DNA of 64,000 nucleotides, taken from contig NZ_JADOES010000010.1 of the NCBI RefSeq assembly GCF_018739885.1, positions 62,001-126,000 of the forward strand, in the 5' to 3' direction. The notes beneath the pieces are model-generated. The model did not search any database. It saw only the letters and a list, made by a program, of their open reading frames with translations, and was not told the origin of the DNA. A program made the position numbers and the translations under genes. Of the stretch, positions 44,939 to 55,021 are shown piece after piece. This DNA is from Leptothoe spongobia TAU-MAC 1115. Lineage in GTDB: Bacteria; Cyanobacteriota; Cyanobacteriia; Phormidesmidales; Phormidesmidaceae. Numbering within the stretch: position 1 is the stretch's first letter; each line of letters starts with the position of its first letter.

Positions 44939-45496
44939 ATGTTTATATCCTGGTTTCAGTCATTTAGGCAAAGCTTCTGGCACCCTACACATCAAACGTC
45001 TAGCCACCCAGCCCTAGTGCCAAGAAATCGACTAACCCTAGAAAAACACTACCAAGTCAGTAGCACCGCTTCCATCGAAGCCCTCTGGCAAAAAATGAAC
45101 GACTTGGCAGGGTTAGCTTCATGGCATCCACTCATTACCTCCACCAATGCCCCCAATGGTCAACAGGCTACACCGGGGTTGATTTATCGAGTATTTGCCC
45201 GCTGGGTTCCCGTCCCCATCAAAATTTTTGTAGAAGGCGTACTACCTGGTGAATATATTAGTCTTCGCATCTTTCCTGTGCCGGGCTTAGAAGAGCGAGC
45301 CATTTATCGCCTTGAGTCCACCCTTTGTGGTACGCAGATCTCTTACTCCATTAAACTCAAGGGTTGGCTATCCCCTGTAGCCTGGTCATTTTTACGTCCC
45401 TATGCCGCCAGAGTCGCCGCCGCCCTTGCGCAAGCGGCCGAACAAGCCACCGTCTCTGGAATGATGCCAAATCAGTATCGAGATATCTTTAGCTAG
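44939..45496 (+). CDS. SRPBCC-family protein
   Basis: About 185 residues from an ATG at 44939 (a TTG at 44915 is an alternative). It has the SRPBCC/polyketide-cyclase-like plan: VSSTASIEALWQKMNDLAGLASWHPLI, then YRVFARWVPVPIKIFVEGVLPGEYISLRIFP, a beta sheet with a ligand cavity, and a final long helix. Ligand unknown. It is upstream of the Mrp gene and could share its promoter, but 124 bp separate them. Confidence 0.78.
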   Translation: MFISWFQSFRQSFWHPTHQTSSHPALVPRNRLTLEKHYQVSSTASIEALWQKMNDLAGLASWHPLITSTNAPNGQQATPGLIYRVFARWVPVPIKIFVEGVLPGEYISLRIFPVPGLEERAIYRLESTLCGTQISYSIKLKGWLSPVAWSFLRPYAARVAAALAQAAEQATVSGMMPNQYRDIFS

Positions 45497-45620
45497 CTAG
45501 ATAGGATGGAGCAGTCAATGTGTTCGATGAAACACGCCTACACCATCGGACATGAAGCCTTAGAATGGATGGCAAACATTCTCTGAAGAATTTTCCCGTT
45601 CATATCAATCTTTCACAAAC

Positions 45621-46691
45621 ATGATGCCGACAACTGAGGCAATTCTGGACGCGCTGCGCCCCGTTCAAGATCCTGAGCTGCAAAAAAGCCTGGTAGAGCT
45701 GAATATGATCCGCAATGTGGCCGTCGATGATGGCCAGGTAAGCTTTACCCTTGTACTTACCACCCCAGCTTGTCCACTCAAAGAATTTATTGTTGAAGAC
45801 TGCGAAAAAGCCGTCAAGGCACTGCCAGGCGTAGCCTCAGTTGCTGTCGAAGTAACCGCTGAAACTCCTCAGCAAAAGTCAGTTCTGCCTGATCAACAGG
45901 GCATTGATAAAGTCAAAAACATTTTGGCCGTTTCCAGCGGTAAGGGGGGCGTCGGCAAGAGTACCATCGCTGTCAATCTCGCCGTTTCACTGGCAAAAGC
46001 AGGCTCCAAAGTAGGCCTACTTGATGCCGACATCTATGGTCCCAATGCCCCTATCATGATGGGGCTCCAGGATGGCAATGTCGTCGTCCGGGATGGGGCC
46101 GATGGCCAACAGGAACTAGAGCCCGCCTTTAACCATGGCGTTAAGCTTGTATCCATGGGCTTTTTGATTGACCGAGATCAACCAGTTGTGTGGCGTGGCC
46201 CCATGCTCAATGGCATTATTCGTCAGTTTTTATATCAGGTACAGTGGGGCGAACTGGACTATCTAATTGTAGATATGCCCCCTGGCACAGGCGATGCTCA
46301 GCTCACCATGGCCCAAGCAGTCCCCATGGCAGGTGTAGTCATCGTCACCACCCCACAAGATGTGGCCCTCTCCGATGCCCGTCGCGGTCTAAAAATGTTC
46401 CAACAGCTCAATGTACGAGTGTTGGGCATTGTAGAAAACATGAGCTACTTTATCCCTCCCGATATGCCCGACAAGAGCTATGACATTTTTGGCTCCGGAG
46501 GTGGTGAGAAAGCGGCCGAAGCATTAGGAGTACCTCTGTTAGGCTGTGTTCCCTTAGAGATGCCAGTACGAGAAGGGGGGGATGCGGGGAAGCCGATTGT
46601 CTTAGCTCAGCCTGAATCCGCTTCTGCGGTGGCCCTCACCAAAATTTCCCAGCAAGTAGCGGCCAAGGTCTCTGTAGCGGCATTGACGTAG
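45621..46691 (+). CDS. Mrp/NBP35-family iron-sulfur carrier ATPase
   Basis: 356 residues. Residues 1-95 are a MIP18/DUF59 domain (LRPVQDPELQKSLVELNMIRN, TTPACPLK). Then comes a deviant P-loop VSSGKGGVGKSTIAVNLA, the switch region LLDADIYGPNAPIMMGL and VDMPPGTGDAQLTMAQ. This family delivers iron-sulfur clusters. I see no CxxC after ENMSYF, which the metal-bridging members carry. That may be usual for this subgroup. Two adjacent ATGs could be the start. Confidence 0.95.
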   Translation: MMPTTEAILDALRPVQDPELQKSLVELNMIRNVAVDDGQVSFTLVLTTPACPLKEFIVEDCEKAVKALPGVASVAVEVTAETPQQKSVLPDQQGIDKVKNILAVSSGKGGVGKSTIAVNLAVSLAKAGSKVGLLDADIYGPNAPIMMGLQDGNVVVRDGADGQQELEPAFNHGVKLVSMGFLIDRDQPVVWRGPMLNGIIRQFLYQVQWGELDYLIVDMPPGTGDAQLTMAQAVPMAGVVIVTTPQDVALSDARRGLKMFQQLNVRVLGIVENMSYFIPPDMPDKSYDIFGSGGGEKAAEALGVPLLGCVPLEMPVREGGDAGKPIVLAQPESASAVALTKISQQVAAKVSVAALT

Positions 46692-46701
46692 GTATTTATT
46701 G

Positions 46702-46743
46702 ATTTTTTGTAGGGTCGTTCCACGGAACGACCCTACAAAAAAT
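46702..46743. repeat. 20-bp perfect palindromic repeat before rodA
   Basis: A near-continuous palindrome: the left arm at 46702-46721 (A, then TTTTTT, then GTAGGGTCGTTCC) pairs perfectly with the right arm at 46724-46743 across only two bases. The T-run lies before the stem and A-run after it on both strands, so it is not a normal terminator. It resembles a small dispersed palindromic element. Confidence 0.8.
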
Positions 46744-46774
46744 TAGGTTCTCTTTATTAATTGGTTTTGCTTTT

Positions 46775-48031
46775 ATGGCTCAAACCACATTCCTAGGCAA
46801 ATGGTTTTATCGTTGGCTGCATCCCTGGCGCGGCATTGATTGGCTGTTATTGTTCTTCCCCATTGGCATCACACTTTTTTCTAGTCTGTTGATCGCCAGT
46901 ACACGGCTGTATACCGGGGAAACCGATCTCGCATGGAACCATGTGGTCATGTGTGTGCTTGGTGTTTTCCTCTGTATGTGGTTGGCCCGTAGTCGGTACG
47001 AATCTCTCCTGGAATGGCGCTGGGTCATCTATCTGATCACCAATGTGTCTTTAGTCGCTGTCATGCTGATTGGTACTGTAGGTAACGGTGCCCAAAGTTG
47101 GATTAGCATTGGTGGCTTTAACATTCAGCCTTCAGAATTTGCCAAAGTCGGCATCATTATTACCCTGGCCGCTACGCTCAAAGATCGAGAATCCACTACT
47201 CTGAGTGGTCTACTCAAAGCCCTAGCTATAACGGCTATCCCCTGGGCACTGATCTTTTTACAACCAGACTTAGGTACATCCCTTGTCTTTGGAGCGATTG
47301 TGTTGGGGATGCTCTACTGGAGCAATATGAACCCAGGCTGGCTGGTGCTGTTGGTATCACCCTTGGTAGCTGCGATTGTCTTCAATCTATATATCCCTGT
47401 GTGGATCGGCTGGGTGATCTTAATGGGGGTGATTGCCTGGATGACATTGCCGCTACGTTGGTACAGCACACTAATCATTGTCGTCATTAACTCAGTTGCA
47501 GGCAAAATTGGAGAACTCATGTGGAGCCTGCTGCAAGACTACCAGCGGGATCGTCTCACCCTATTTTTGAATCCTGAACAGGATCCCCTAGGCGGCGGCT
47601 ATCACCTGATCCAATCTCGCATTGCCATTGGTTCAGGACAGCTGTGGGGACGTGGTTTATTCCATGGCACCCAAACCCAGCTGAGTTTTATTCCGGAGCA
47701 GCATACGGATTTTATTTTCTCTGCCCTAGGCGAAGAGCTTGGGTTTATGGGGGCCTTGGCCATGGTGCTGGCCTATTGGTTCATCTGCTTGCGGTTGATT
47801 ATCATCGCCCAAAATGCGAAGGATAATTTTGGCTCATTGCTGGCCATTGGCGTCTTGTCAATGATTGTATTCCAGGTGGTGGTGAATATTGGCATGACCA
47901 TTGGTCTGGCCCCGATTACGGGGATTCCGTTACCATGGATGAGCTATGGACGATCGTCATTGCTGACGAACTTTATTGCCATTGGCATTGTGGAATCGGT
48001 GGCGAATTTTCAGCATCGGTTGAAGTTTTAG
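46775..48031 (+). CDS. rodA: Rod-shape peptidoglycan glycosyltransferase RodA
   Basis: 418 residues, SEDS family with about ten membrane helices. It has TVGNGAQSWISIGGFNIQPSEFAK, LQPDLGTSLVFGAIVLGMLYW, GGGYHLIQSRIAIGSGQLWG, FIPEQHTDFIFSALGEELGFMG and MSYGRSSLLTNF. RodA polymerises lipid II glycan strands for elongation together with a class B penicillin-binding protein, which is not in the window. Length and motifs are normal. Confidence 0.96.
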   Translation: MAQTTFLGKWFYRWLHPWRGIDWLLLFFPIGITLFSSLLIASTRLYTGETDLAWNHVVMCVLGVFLCMWLARSRYESLLEWRWVIYLITNVSLVAVMLIGTVGNGAQSWISIGGFNIQPSEFAKVGIIITLAATLKDRESTTLSGLLKALAITAIPWALIFLQPDLGTSLVFGAIVLGMLYWSNMNPGWLVLLVSPLVAAIVFNLYIPVWIGWVILMGVIAWMTLPLRWYSTLIIVVINSVAGKIGELMWSLLQDYQRDRLTLFLNPEQDPLGGGYHLIQSRIAIGSGQLWGRGLFHGTQTQLSFIPEQHTDFIFSALGEELGFMGALAMVLAYWFICLRLIIIAQNAKDNFGSLLAIGVLSMIVFQVVVNIGMTIGLAPITGIPLPWMSYGRSSLLTNFIAIGIVESVANFQHRLKF

Positions 48032-48103
48032 GCTTCACTTCGCTCAGCCAGCAAAAACGTGGGATGGATTTGTTGGGGTGATAATAGATTTGAGTGAGAA
48101 GCA

Positions 48104-48136
48104 AGGGGTTGGGCGTTGTAGCAACCCAACCTACAC
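48104..48136. repeat. Short palindromic repeat between rodA and ndhS
   Basis: GGTTGGG at 48107-48113 pairs with CCCAACC at 48125-48131, with an inner TTG/CAA pair, and ends CTACAC. It looks like a small interspersed repeat of the GGTTGGG type seen in cyanobacterial spacers. Confidence 0.6.
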
Positions 48137-48167
48137 TATTAATTGAAACTCTAGCGAAGCGAATCCA

Positions 48168-48371
48168 ATGATAATTTTGCCTGGTTCTCCTGTAAAGGTG
48201 ACGAATGTAAACGATACTTACTATGGGTTTCAGGGATTAGTGCAGCGGATCACAGATGGCAGGGTAGCTGTGCTGTTTGAGGGGGGTAACTGGGATAAGC
48301 TGGTGACCTTCAGAATGTCTGAGATTGAGGCTGTCAAGCCTAAACGCGGCGGCAAGAAAAAGAAGAAGTAA
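48168..48371 (+). CDS. ndhS: NDH-1 subunit S
   Basis: 67 residues with the SH3-like fold: [40 protein letters not shown] and [15 protein letters not shown], then a lysine-rich tail. NdhS binds reduced ferredoxin at the peripheral arm of the photosynthetic NDH-1 complex and is needed for cyclic electron flow. Length and start agree with the family. It stands alone, with repeats on both sides. Confidence 0.92.
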   Translation: MIILPGSPVKVTNVNDTYYGFQGLVQRITDGRVAVLFEGGNWDKLVTFRMSEIEAVKPKRGGKKKKK

Positions 48372-48450
48372 AGGCTTGCCTTATGCAGGCTCGTTATCAA
48401 TAGGGCCTCATTTCATTTATCAAACAATTAGAAATAAGGCATGCTAGTCA

Positions 48451-48475
48451 GGGCACCCACAAGGGGAGCCCCTAC
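48451..48475. repeat. Short repeat with GGGC/GCCC arms
   Basis: GGGCACCC is followed after four bases by GGGGAGCCCCTAC, making a stem with one or two mismatches. This form (GGGCAC...GCCCCTACGGG) is a familiar kind of interspersed repeat in cyanobacterial spacers; it cannot be confirmed from one copy. Confidence 0.5.
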
Positions 48476-48538
48476 GGGATGTAATTTTTCGGGTATGATG
48501 CTAATGTACTGGAGACGTTTGTACTATATGACAGAACT

Positions 48539-49195
48539 ATGCGTCTTCCTCTACCGCAGTTGGCTGCTCGCGATCGCAACCCAGCCCACATTGCTGAGGT
48601 GATCGAAACGGCAACGACTGAATTTTTGGCCCAATGTCTTGAGCCTGAAGATTTAAGTTTCCCGGCAATGCCACCCTTCGGCAGCTGGGTAAAGTCGTTT
48701 GATGAGGAAGCGAGTAATCAAATATATGGAGTGGTTTACCATGCGACGACCAGCCCAATTGACTCGGTGCATCGGGCACGAGCGTTGGGAATGTCGTTAG
48801 AGGATTTGCGGCAGCAGCAGCCGCAGATTTTTGCCATGCTTAAAACTGAATTTCGAGTAGCCATTGTTGGGTTTCAGACGTCCGATAATCGCGGTGAGTT
48901 AAACGAGCGTTGCTATCAGCATTTGCCACCGCGACCACCACAGGTGCATCAGGCCGTATATCGATGTGAGCCCGATGAAGTGATTGGGTTTACGGATGAG
49001 TTAGATTTTTTGCGCACGCTATTGCAAGTGGGTGCAGTGCCGAGTGAGAGTTTGGTGGCGGCGGCGATTCGTGAAGTTTATCAACTGCGGCAATTTGATC
49101 GGGATTGGTTGGTGTTAGCCGGGCGAACAGTTGGAACTTTGTTGAAGGATGATTATGATCGACTGCGAATGATCCTTAATCAGATTCATCCTTAA
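48539..49195 (+). CDS. HAS-barrel-domain protein, cyanobacterial
   Basis: 218 residues. The first half has FGSWVKSFDEEASNQIYGVVYHATTSPIDSVHRARALG, resembling the HAS barrel found at the amino end of HerA-like ATPases. The second half, with TDELDFLRTLLQVGAVPSESLVAAAIREVYQ and WLVLAGRTVGTLLKDDYDRLRMI, is the conserved part of a protein found in most cyanobacteria. No ATPase domain is present. Function is unknown. The 3' end lies in a 16-bp tandem duplication. Confidence 0.75.
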   Translation: MRLPLPQLAARDRNPAHIAEVIETATTEFLAQCLEPEDLSFPAMPPFGSWVKSFDEEASNQIYGVVYHATTSPIDSVHRARALGMSLEDLRQQQPQIFAMLKTEFRVAIVGFQTSDNRGELNERCYQHLPPRPPQVHQAVYRCEPDEVIGFTDELDFLRTLLQVGAVPSESLVAAAIREVYQLRQFDRDWLVLAGRTVGTLLKDDYDRLRMILNQIHP

Positions 49196-49212
49196 TCAGA
49201 TTCATCCTTAAT
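49173..49212. repeat. 16-bp tandem duplication at a stop codon
   Basis: TCCTTAATCAGATTCA occurs twice at 49173-49188 and 49189-49204, followed by eight bases of a third copy. The stop codon of the HAS-barrel gene lies at the start of the second copy (49193-49195), so the extra copy does not change the protein end. Confidence 0.9.
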
Positions 49213-49289
49213 AAAGAATGTACTGTGGCCATAGTCTATTTTATTGGGATTGGCGATCTAATCGATTAAAACAAGTAAAGTTTGAGACA

Positions 49290-52200
49290 CTAATACGGTG
49301 CTGCCTGAAATCTCGATCCAAATCCACCACCACCGGGGGTCTCGATAACAAAAACATCATCGGATTCCATAGCGATCTGAGCATTACTGCCGATGGTTTC
49401 TCTTGCTCCGTTGCTCCGCTCAATTGTATTCTGCCCCAGTTTGCCAGGCTGACCATGCTGTAAGCCAAACGGCTTGACCTGCCGATGGCCTGAGATAATG
49501 GCAGCGGTCATTGGCTCACGGAAACGAATACGACGAATGACGCCGTTACCACCGGAATGTTTGCCTGCTCCACCACTGTTGGGACGGATAGAAAAATCAT
49601 CCACCAGGACAGGAAACCTCCATTCAAGCACCTCAGGGTCTGTCAGCCGTGAGTTAGTCATATGGGTCTGCACTGCATCTGTTCCAGCAAAATTAGGGCC
49701 AGCACCAGAACCACCGCAAATGGTCTCGTAATACTGATATTGTTCATTGCCAAAGGTAAAGTTATTCATGGTGCCTTGGCTGGCGGCCATCGTTCCTAAA
49801 GCACCATAGAGGGCATTGGTGACAGCTTGAGAGGTTTCCACATTGCCTGCCACCACAGCAGCAGGATAACGAGGATTGAGCAGACAGCCCTCGGGGACAA
49901 TTATCTCTAAAGGTTTGAGGCAACCAGCATTGAGGGGGATATCGTCATCAACCAGGGTACGAAAAACATAGAGCACGGCTGCCTTACATACAGCTAATGG
50001 CGCATTAAAGTTGTTCTCCTGCTGGGGAGATGTGCCGGTAAAATCAATCCGTGCTGACCGTTCTATTTGGTTGATCTCAAGGGTTAAGTTGATTTGGGTG
50101 CCATTGTCAGTAGTGTAGCTAAACTCTCCGTCTGACAATACATCAATCACTCGGCGAACAGCCTCGGCAGCATTGTCTTGCACATGTTGCATATAGGCTT
50201 GGACCTGGTGCAAACCATAGTGGGTAACCATGCGTCGCAGTTCTTGCACCCCACGTTCATTGGCGGCGACCTGGGCCTGGAGATCTGCCAGATTCTGAGT
50301 CAAGTTACGGACAGGGTTGGGACTTGATTGTAATAGTTCTGCGATCGCAGCTTCACGAAATTTTCCGTGCTCGATCAGTTTGAAGTTATCAATCAGAATG
50401 CCTTCCTGTTCAATAGTTTTGCTATAAGGAGGCATGGAGCCAGGCGTAATGCCGCCGATATCAGCGTGGTGTCCTCGCGAAGCAACATAGAAAGTAGGGG
50501 GAGCGAAGGTAGGAGGAGCACTACCTACCAATTCAACAAATACAGGCGTAATCACCGTAATATCCGGCAGATGTGTGCCGCCATTGTAGGGATTGTTGGA
50601 AACGTAAACATCGCCAGATTGAATTGTTTCTCCCTTTGCCTGAATTAAGCTAGCAACACTTTCTCCCATAGAGCCCAGGTGTACTGGAATATGCGGAGCA
50701 TTGGCCACCAGCTGTCCCTGCTGGTCAAAGATAGCGCAAGAGAAATCCAGCCGCTCTTTAATGTTGACTGAGTAGCTAGTGTTTTGCAGGGTAATGCCCA
50801 TTTCCTCAGCAACGGAGCGGAAGAGGTTATTGAATATTTCCAGCTTTACTGGATCCGGCTTGGCAGAATCAATAGCCTGATCAGCTGTCTGATTTATAGG
50901 CTGCTTTAATGGAGGCTGGTGCTTCAGAATTAGATGATTTTGTTCGGTCAGTTGCGCAGACCAGTTGGGTTCGATCACATTGGTGCCCGTCGGTTCAATA
51001 ATTAAGGCTGGTCCCTGGACTATGTCATGGGGGAGAAGCTCATCCCGCTTATAGACGGGGCTGTCATGCCATTGTCCCTTGGTGTAAATGGAAACTCTGG
51101 TGATGGCAGTCAAGGGAGTGGTGCGTTGCTGAGTAATCTGGGGTTCGTCGATGGGGTTGGTTTGTCCAATGGTCTCTACAGACACGGCTTCTACCATGAG
51201 TGCTTTGTGGGGCATGGTGAAACCGTAGCGTTGTTTGTAGACTTGTTCAAATTGAACCTGCATGTCGGTGAGAGAACCAAAGGAGACAATTAAGGCTGCA
51301 TCAGTGCCGGTGTAGCGAAGGTGAACCTTTTGCAGGGTAGTAGTTCTCTCAGACGTGACGCCCTGGTCAGCCATTTCCTGCCTCCCTGTTGCTGCCAAGA
51401 AGGATAGTGTTTTAGTGAGTAAAGGTAGAGTTTCGTCGGAGAGGGTGGCTTCAATGGCTTGTTCTTTGAGGATGCGCAGATCAGCCAGGCCAATGCCGTA
51501 GGCAGACAGTACTCCAGCAAAGGGATGGAGGAAAATTTGTCGCATACCCAGTGATTCGGCAATCAGGCAAGCGTGCTGCCCCCCGGCTCCACCAAAGCTG
51601 CAGAGGGTGTATTCGCTAACGTCATAGCCTCGCTGAATGGAGATTTTCTTGATGGCGCTGGCCATTCTCTCAACGGCAATGGCGAGAAAACCAGCGGCTA
51701 CTTCTTCGGGTTGTTGAGTGGCTCCAGTGTGTTGATAAACCTGCTGTGCTAAGGCTTGGAATCCTTCAGTAACAGTAGTTTTATCTAAAGGTAGATTTCC
51801 TTCTGGACCAAACACCGTGGGAAAGAACTCAGGCTGCAGTTTGCCCAGCATAACGTTGCAGTCGGTGACCGTTAGCGGACCACCCCGGCGATAACAGGTA
51901 GGACCAGGGTAAGCTCCGGCTGATTCTGGTCCTACACGATAACGGGCTCCGTCAAACTGCAGGATGGAGCCTCCACCGGCTGCCACGGTATGGATAGCCA
52001 TCATCGGTGCTCGCAGTCTGATACCAGCTACTTCAGTCTCAAAGGTACGCTCGTAGTCGCCATTACTCTCTTCTCCGTTATAGTGCGAGACATCGGTGGA
52101 GGTGCCGCCCATGTCAAAGCCAATAATTTTATTCAACCCAGCACTGGCACAGGTTTTGACTGCGCCGACGATGCCACCTGCGGGACCGGAGAGAATACTG

Positions 52201-53051
52201 TCTTTGCCCTGGAAGCGATGGGCGTCGGTAAGACCGCCGTTGGACTGCATGAACATGAGGCGGAGGTCTGGTTGGTGGTTGGTGGTTGGTGGGTTTGGAT
52301 CGGAGGGGGAGAGGGGGAGAGGGGGAGAAGGGGAGAGGGATTGTTCTACTTGATCGATGTAGCGGCGGAGGATGGGGGAGAGGTAGGCGTCGACGACGGT
52401 GGTGTCGCCTCGGCTAACGAGTTTCATCAGGGGGCTGACCTGGTGGGAGATGGAAATTTGGGTAAAGCCGATGCGTTTGGCGATCGCAGCTACCTTGAGT
52501 TCATGATCGGGGTAGCGGTAGGCGTGGAGCAGTGCGATCGCACATCCCCTCACCCCGCTTTCAAACACCTGCTTCAATTCCTCCACCCATGCCCCAGTTT
52601 CTGCCAATGCCATCAGCTCCTCACCTTGAGCACTGTAACGCTCCGGTACCTCAATCACCTGCTCATACAGCATCTCTGGCAGCTGAATATGGCGGGCAAA
52701 AATATCAGGCCGATTCTGATAACCAATGCGCAGGGCATCCTTAAATCCCTTGGTAATCAGCAGGACTGTGGGATCTCCTTGCCGCTCTAGGAGAGCATTG
52801 GTCGCCACCGTAGTACCCATTTTCACCACTTCGATGTGCTCAGCGGGGATGACCTCATCATCCCTTAGCCCTAAAATCTCTCGCATCCCCTGGATAGGAG
52901 CATCAACATAGCGACCTGGATTCTCTGACAGCAGCTTATGCACCTGCAGTTGACCATCGGGACGGCGAGCAACAACATCGGTAAAGGTGCCCCCACGATC
53001 AATCCAAAACTGCCAACGGGAGTTTGAGGATGTGGGTGTGCTGTGGGTCAT
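49290..53051 (-). CDS. 5-oxoprolinase / hydantoinase A-B fusion
   Basis: 1253 residues, close to the length of single-chain 5-oxoprolinases. The HyuA-like half has [51 protein letters not shown] and [10 protein letters not shown]. The HyuB-like half from about residue 755 has [19 protein letters not shown] text, [30 protein letters not shown] and a GGGGFG-rich end. The enzyme opens 5-oxoproline to glutamate with ATP. About 25 extra residues (238-262) rich in Ser and Pro are inserted in the HyuA half, encoded by simple repeats, and are likely a tolerated surface loop. It is alone on the minus strand. Confidence 0.93.
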   Translation of the reverse strand: MTHSTPTSSNSRWQFWIDRGGTFTDVVARRPDGQLQVHKLLSENPGRYVDAPIQGMREILGLRDDEVIPAEHIEVVKMGTTVATNALLERQGDPTVLLITKGFKDALRIGYQNRPDIFARHIQLPEMLYEQVIEVPERYSAQGEELMALAETGAWVEELKQVFESGVRGCAIALLHAYRYPDHELKVAAIAKRIGFTQISISHQVSPLMKLVSRGDTTVVDAYLSPILRRYIDQVEQSLSPSPPLPLSPSDPNPPTTNHQPDLRLMFMQSNGGLTDAHRFQGKDSILSGPAGGIVGAVKTCASAGLNKIIGFDMGGTSTDVSHYNGEESNGDYERTFETEVAGIRLRAPMMAIHTVAAGGGSILQFDGARYRVGPESAGAYPGPTCYRRGGPLTVTDCNVMLGKLQPEFFPTVFGPEGNLPLDKTTVTEGFQALAQQVYQHTGATQQPEEVAAGFLAIAVERMASAIKKISIQRGYDVSEYTLCSFGGAGGQHACLIAESLGMRQIFLHPFAGVLSAYGIGLADLRILKEQAIEATLSDETLPLLTKTLSFLAATGRQEMADQGVTSERTTTLQKVHLRYTGTDAALIVSFGSLTDMQVQFEQVYKQRYGFTMPHKALMVEAVSVETIGQTNPIDEPQITQQRTTPLTAITRVSIYTKGQWHDSPVYKRDELLPHDIVQGPALIIEPTGTNVIEPNWSAQLTEQNHLILKHQPPLKQPINQTADQAIDSAKPDPVKLEIFNNLFRSVAEEMGITLQNTSYSVNIKERLDFSCAIFDQQGQLVANAPHIPVHLGSMGESVASLIQAKGETIQSGDVYVSNNPYNGGTHLPDITVITPVFVELVGSAPPTFAPPTFYVASRGHHADIGGITPGSMPPYSKTIEQEGILIDNFKLIEHGKFREAAIAELLQSSPNPVRNLTQNLADLQAQVAANERGVQELRRMVTHYGLHQVQAYMQHVQDNAAEAVRRVIDVLSDGEFSYTTDNGTQINLTLEINQIERSARIDFTGTSPQQENNFNAPLAVCKAAVLYVFRTLVDDDIPLNAGCLKPLEIIVPEGCLLNPRYPAAVVAGNVETSQAVTNALYGALGTMAASQGTMNNFTFGNEQYQYYETICGGSGAGPNFAGTDAVQTHMTNSRLTDPEVLEWRFPVLVDDFSIRPNSGGAGKHSGGNGVIRRIRFREPMTAAIISGHRQVKPFGLQHGQPGKLGQNTIERSNGARETIGSNAQIAMESDDVFVIETPGGGGFGSRFQAAPY
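52266..52340. repeat. In-frame low-complexity insert: 7-bp and 8-bp tandem repeats
   Basis: GTTGGTG occurs three times at 52271-52291, then an 8-bp unit GGGGGAGA occurs three times plus one variant at 52305-52336. Together they encode the Ser/Pro-rich loop of the oxoprolinase. The 7-bp part is like the heptameric STRR repeats known from filamentous cyanobacteria. Confidence 0.85.
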
Positions 53052-53279
53052 GGTTAACGCAGATTAGAAATGAATATGGGTATGATGCAGGCGTGGTTTT
53101 TATTAAGGTAGTTTATTAACGGCATCATTTTCCGATGGTTTACCATGCCTGATGACCTACCCATTTTTCTTCTATGTGTTGTTCTTTTGGTGTTATACCT
53201 CTTTTGGTCTGCAGCTACAGAGATGGGAACAAAGTCACCCAAATGGCCTTGGGATCAAGAGTAAATACGTAGTTGCATG

Positions 53280-53471
53280 CTATCGGGTGCCTCCGCTGAG
53301 CCTGCGCTGCGGTATCCCTGGCGGTGGCGGTTGGAAAGGCTGCTCGGCTGAGGCTGTCTGAGGGAGTAATTCCGGTCTGGTATCCATCGCAAACGCAGCA
53401 GCATCGGCCACAACCAGTAGATGGCTGATTAGCAGTGTCTTGGTCATCAGATTCCTTAGAAAGCTACCCAT
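53280..53471 (-). CDS. Possible small secreted protein with DUF928-like end
   Basis: From ATG 53471, 63 residues (or 55 from 53447). There is a hydrophobic stretch (KTLLISHLLVVADAAAF), then ELLPQTASAEQPF and QPPPPGIPQRRLSGGTR before the stop. That last motif resembles the proline/arginine-rich amino part of DUF928 secreted proteins, which normally continues for over 100 residues. It may be a truncated remnant or a real short peptide. The remaining bases around it (53052-53279 and 53472-53835) hold no other feature I can support. Confidence 0.35.
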   Translation of the reverse strand: MGSFLRNLMTKTLLISHLLVVADAAAFAMDTRPELLPQTASAEQPFQPPPPGIPQRRLSGGTR

Positions 53472-53835
53472 GGTAGATGTTGCAGACGCAAAAGGCACAA
53501 TGGTCCGATGGGAACGGTCCAAGGATCTATCAGTAGGAAGGCGTAATCTACGGCAGTCTTGTTACAAAACTTCAATCATTTTCAGAAAAGCTAGATAAAC
53601 CCAGGGGCAAAGTTTACATTTGCGTCGATGGGCATTCAGGGGCCTTGTATCGATCTAGCAGCAACGTTCTCCATGTTTAGTCGACAGCCTTGCAGTCGAT
53701 CAGTTGGTATATTTCCTGCCTGGCATTTTGTAAGCTATTCGGCTCGATAATCCAAATAAAATTATCGTCATGTTCTGGATATTCAACAGCAACAGTGGAT
53801 CCGGCTTACCATAGCTACAGTCCAGACTTCCTTTT

Positions 53836-54714
53836 TTACTGAATGCCGATTGTCAGATGGTAGGACGCATTCCCCCGCGTACCTCCTACGATGATCCTAT
53901 AGTCACCTGTATGTGGTAAATAGATGGTTTCATCCATGGCTTCCCGTGCCAGGATTAATTGACTGGGAGAAATTACATCAAAAACCGCATTGTCTTCTAG
54001 GGACTCAATGGACAATTCCATCTGTTGGCCACCACTGGCTCCCAAGATATAAACATCTCGCTCTCCTCTGATAACACTGTTGCTAACCGTAGCTGAACTT
54101 TCTCCAGGAGAAAACTCCACCCGCTCGGTATGAACGGCACTAGCCCAGTCCATCAGATCGCTGGCTTCTAAGCCATCCTCATCCTGAAATACTGGATCCA
54201 CTAGCTCACAGTTGGTGAGGTCCAATAAATAATCTTTGGTCTGGAGAGTATTTTGGGTCAGCGTCCAGGTTTCCCTTGATGCTTGAACATCGAACTCAAT
54301 CCATGTAGTAATATCAACGTTGGCCTGATTGTTGATTAAGGGGCCTGAAAATGCCTGAGTATAGCTTGTATAATAAGCTGCTTCATCATTTTGAACTGTT
54401 GATCGAGCATCACCTTGAAGCTGATTGTCTTCGTGAATGGTCAAACGCAGGTGCGTGGTGATAATACCGTCATCGAACGTGTAACAGTAAGGATCAGGAC
54501 TAGGATCCAAGGCAATCTTCTGGGTACTTGCAAGCGGTGTAGTGCTATCGGTTGCAGGGGCATTAGTTTCGGGGGCAGCGGGCTCAGACGCGTTTTGAGA
54601 AATAGGTGAAGCTGCTACGGTTTCCTCGGGTCGATTAACGGTCGTTGCACCGCAGCCACTGAGAAGAGTGACGAGACCTGTTGCTAAAAAAACAATAGAA
54701 GTAAGACGCATCAT
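53836..54714 (-). CDS. Lipoprotein of unknown function with PPC-like end
   Basis: 292 residues. A lipobox LLSGC follows a short signal, so the mature protein is lipid-anchored. Residues about 30-70 are a Ser/Thr/Ala/Pro linker. The middle, with CYTFDDGIITTHLRLTIHEDNQLQG, is a beta-rich domain I do not recognise. The end, GERDVYILGASGGQQMELSIES, VFDVISPSQLI and YLPHTGDYRIIVGGTRGNASYHLTI, fits a pre-peptidase carboxyl-terminal (PPC) beta domain, which often binds glycans or assists secretion. Its place next to bioA is not informative. The 307 bases after it (54715-55021) hold its promoter and no supported gene. Confidence 0.7.
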   Translation of the reverse strand: MMRLTSIVFLATGLVTLLSGCGATTVNRPEETVAASPISQNASEPAAPETNAPATDSTTPLASTQKIALDPSPDPYCYTFDDGIITTHLRLTIHEDNQLQGDARSTVQNDEAAYYTSYTQAFSGPLINNQANVDITTWIEFDVQASRETWTLTQNTLQTKDYLLDLTNCELVDPVFQDEDGLEASDLMDWASAVHTERVEFSPGESSATVSNSVIRGERDVYILGASGGQQMELSIESLEDNAVFDVISPSQLILAREAMDETIYLPHTGDYRIIVGGTRGNASYHLTIGIQ

Positions 54715-55021
54715 AGGAACAGGTCCAAAAGAGATATGAACGATAACTCAATAGTAATCAAGACTCTCATAACAATATCAAATATTATCGAGTGCCTGTT
54801 GTCGTTAAGTGTTGATTAGCTAAGTTGTCACTGTGGGTCTCTGAGTCACAGCTTAGTAGACCAAGGGTCATTGCTATCAGCATGCCCATGAGCAGCAGAC
54901 GATATGTCTTATGCATTGTGGTGAAATCCCGTAAATCTGTTTCAGCCCCCTTGGGAGCTAACCGCTTATGGAAAGATTTCAGAAAACAGACACAATGTTT
55001 ACATAAACTTACATATCACGC

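Noticed and set aside
46702..46743. Terminator for the Mrp gene
   Set aside because: The T-run is before the stem and As follow it on both strands.
51990..52790. A 266-codon plus-strand frame
   Set aside because: It is wholly antisense to the 5-oxoprolinase gene, includes the simple-repeat tract, and its residues look like a mirror of that gene with no motif.
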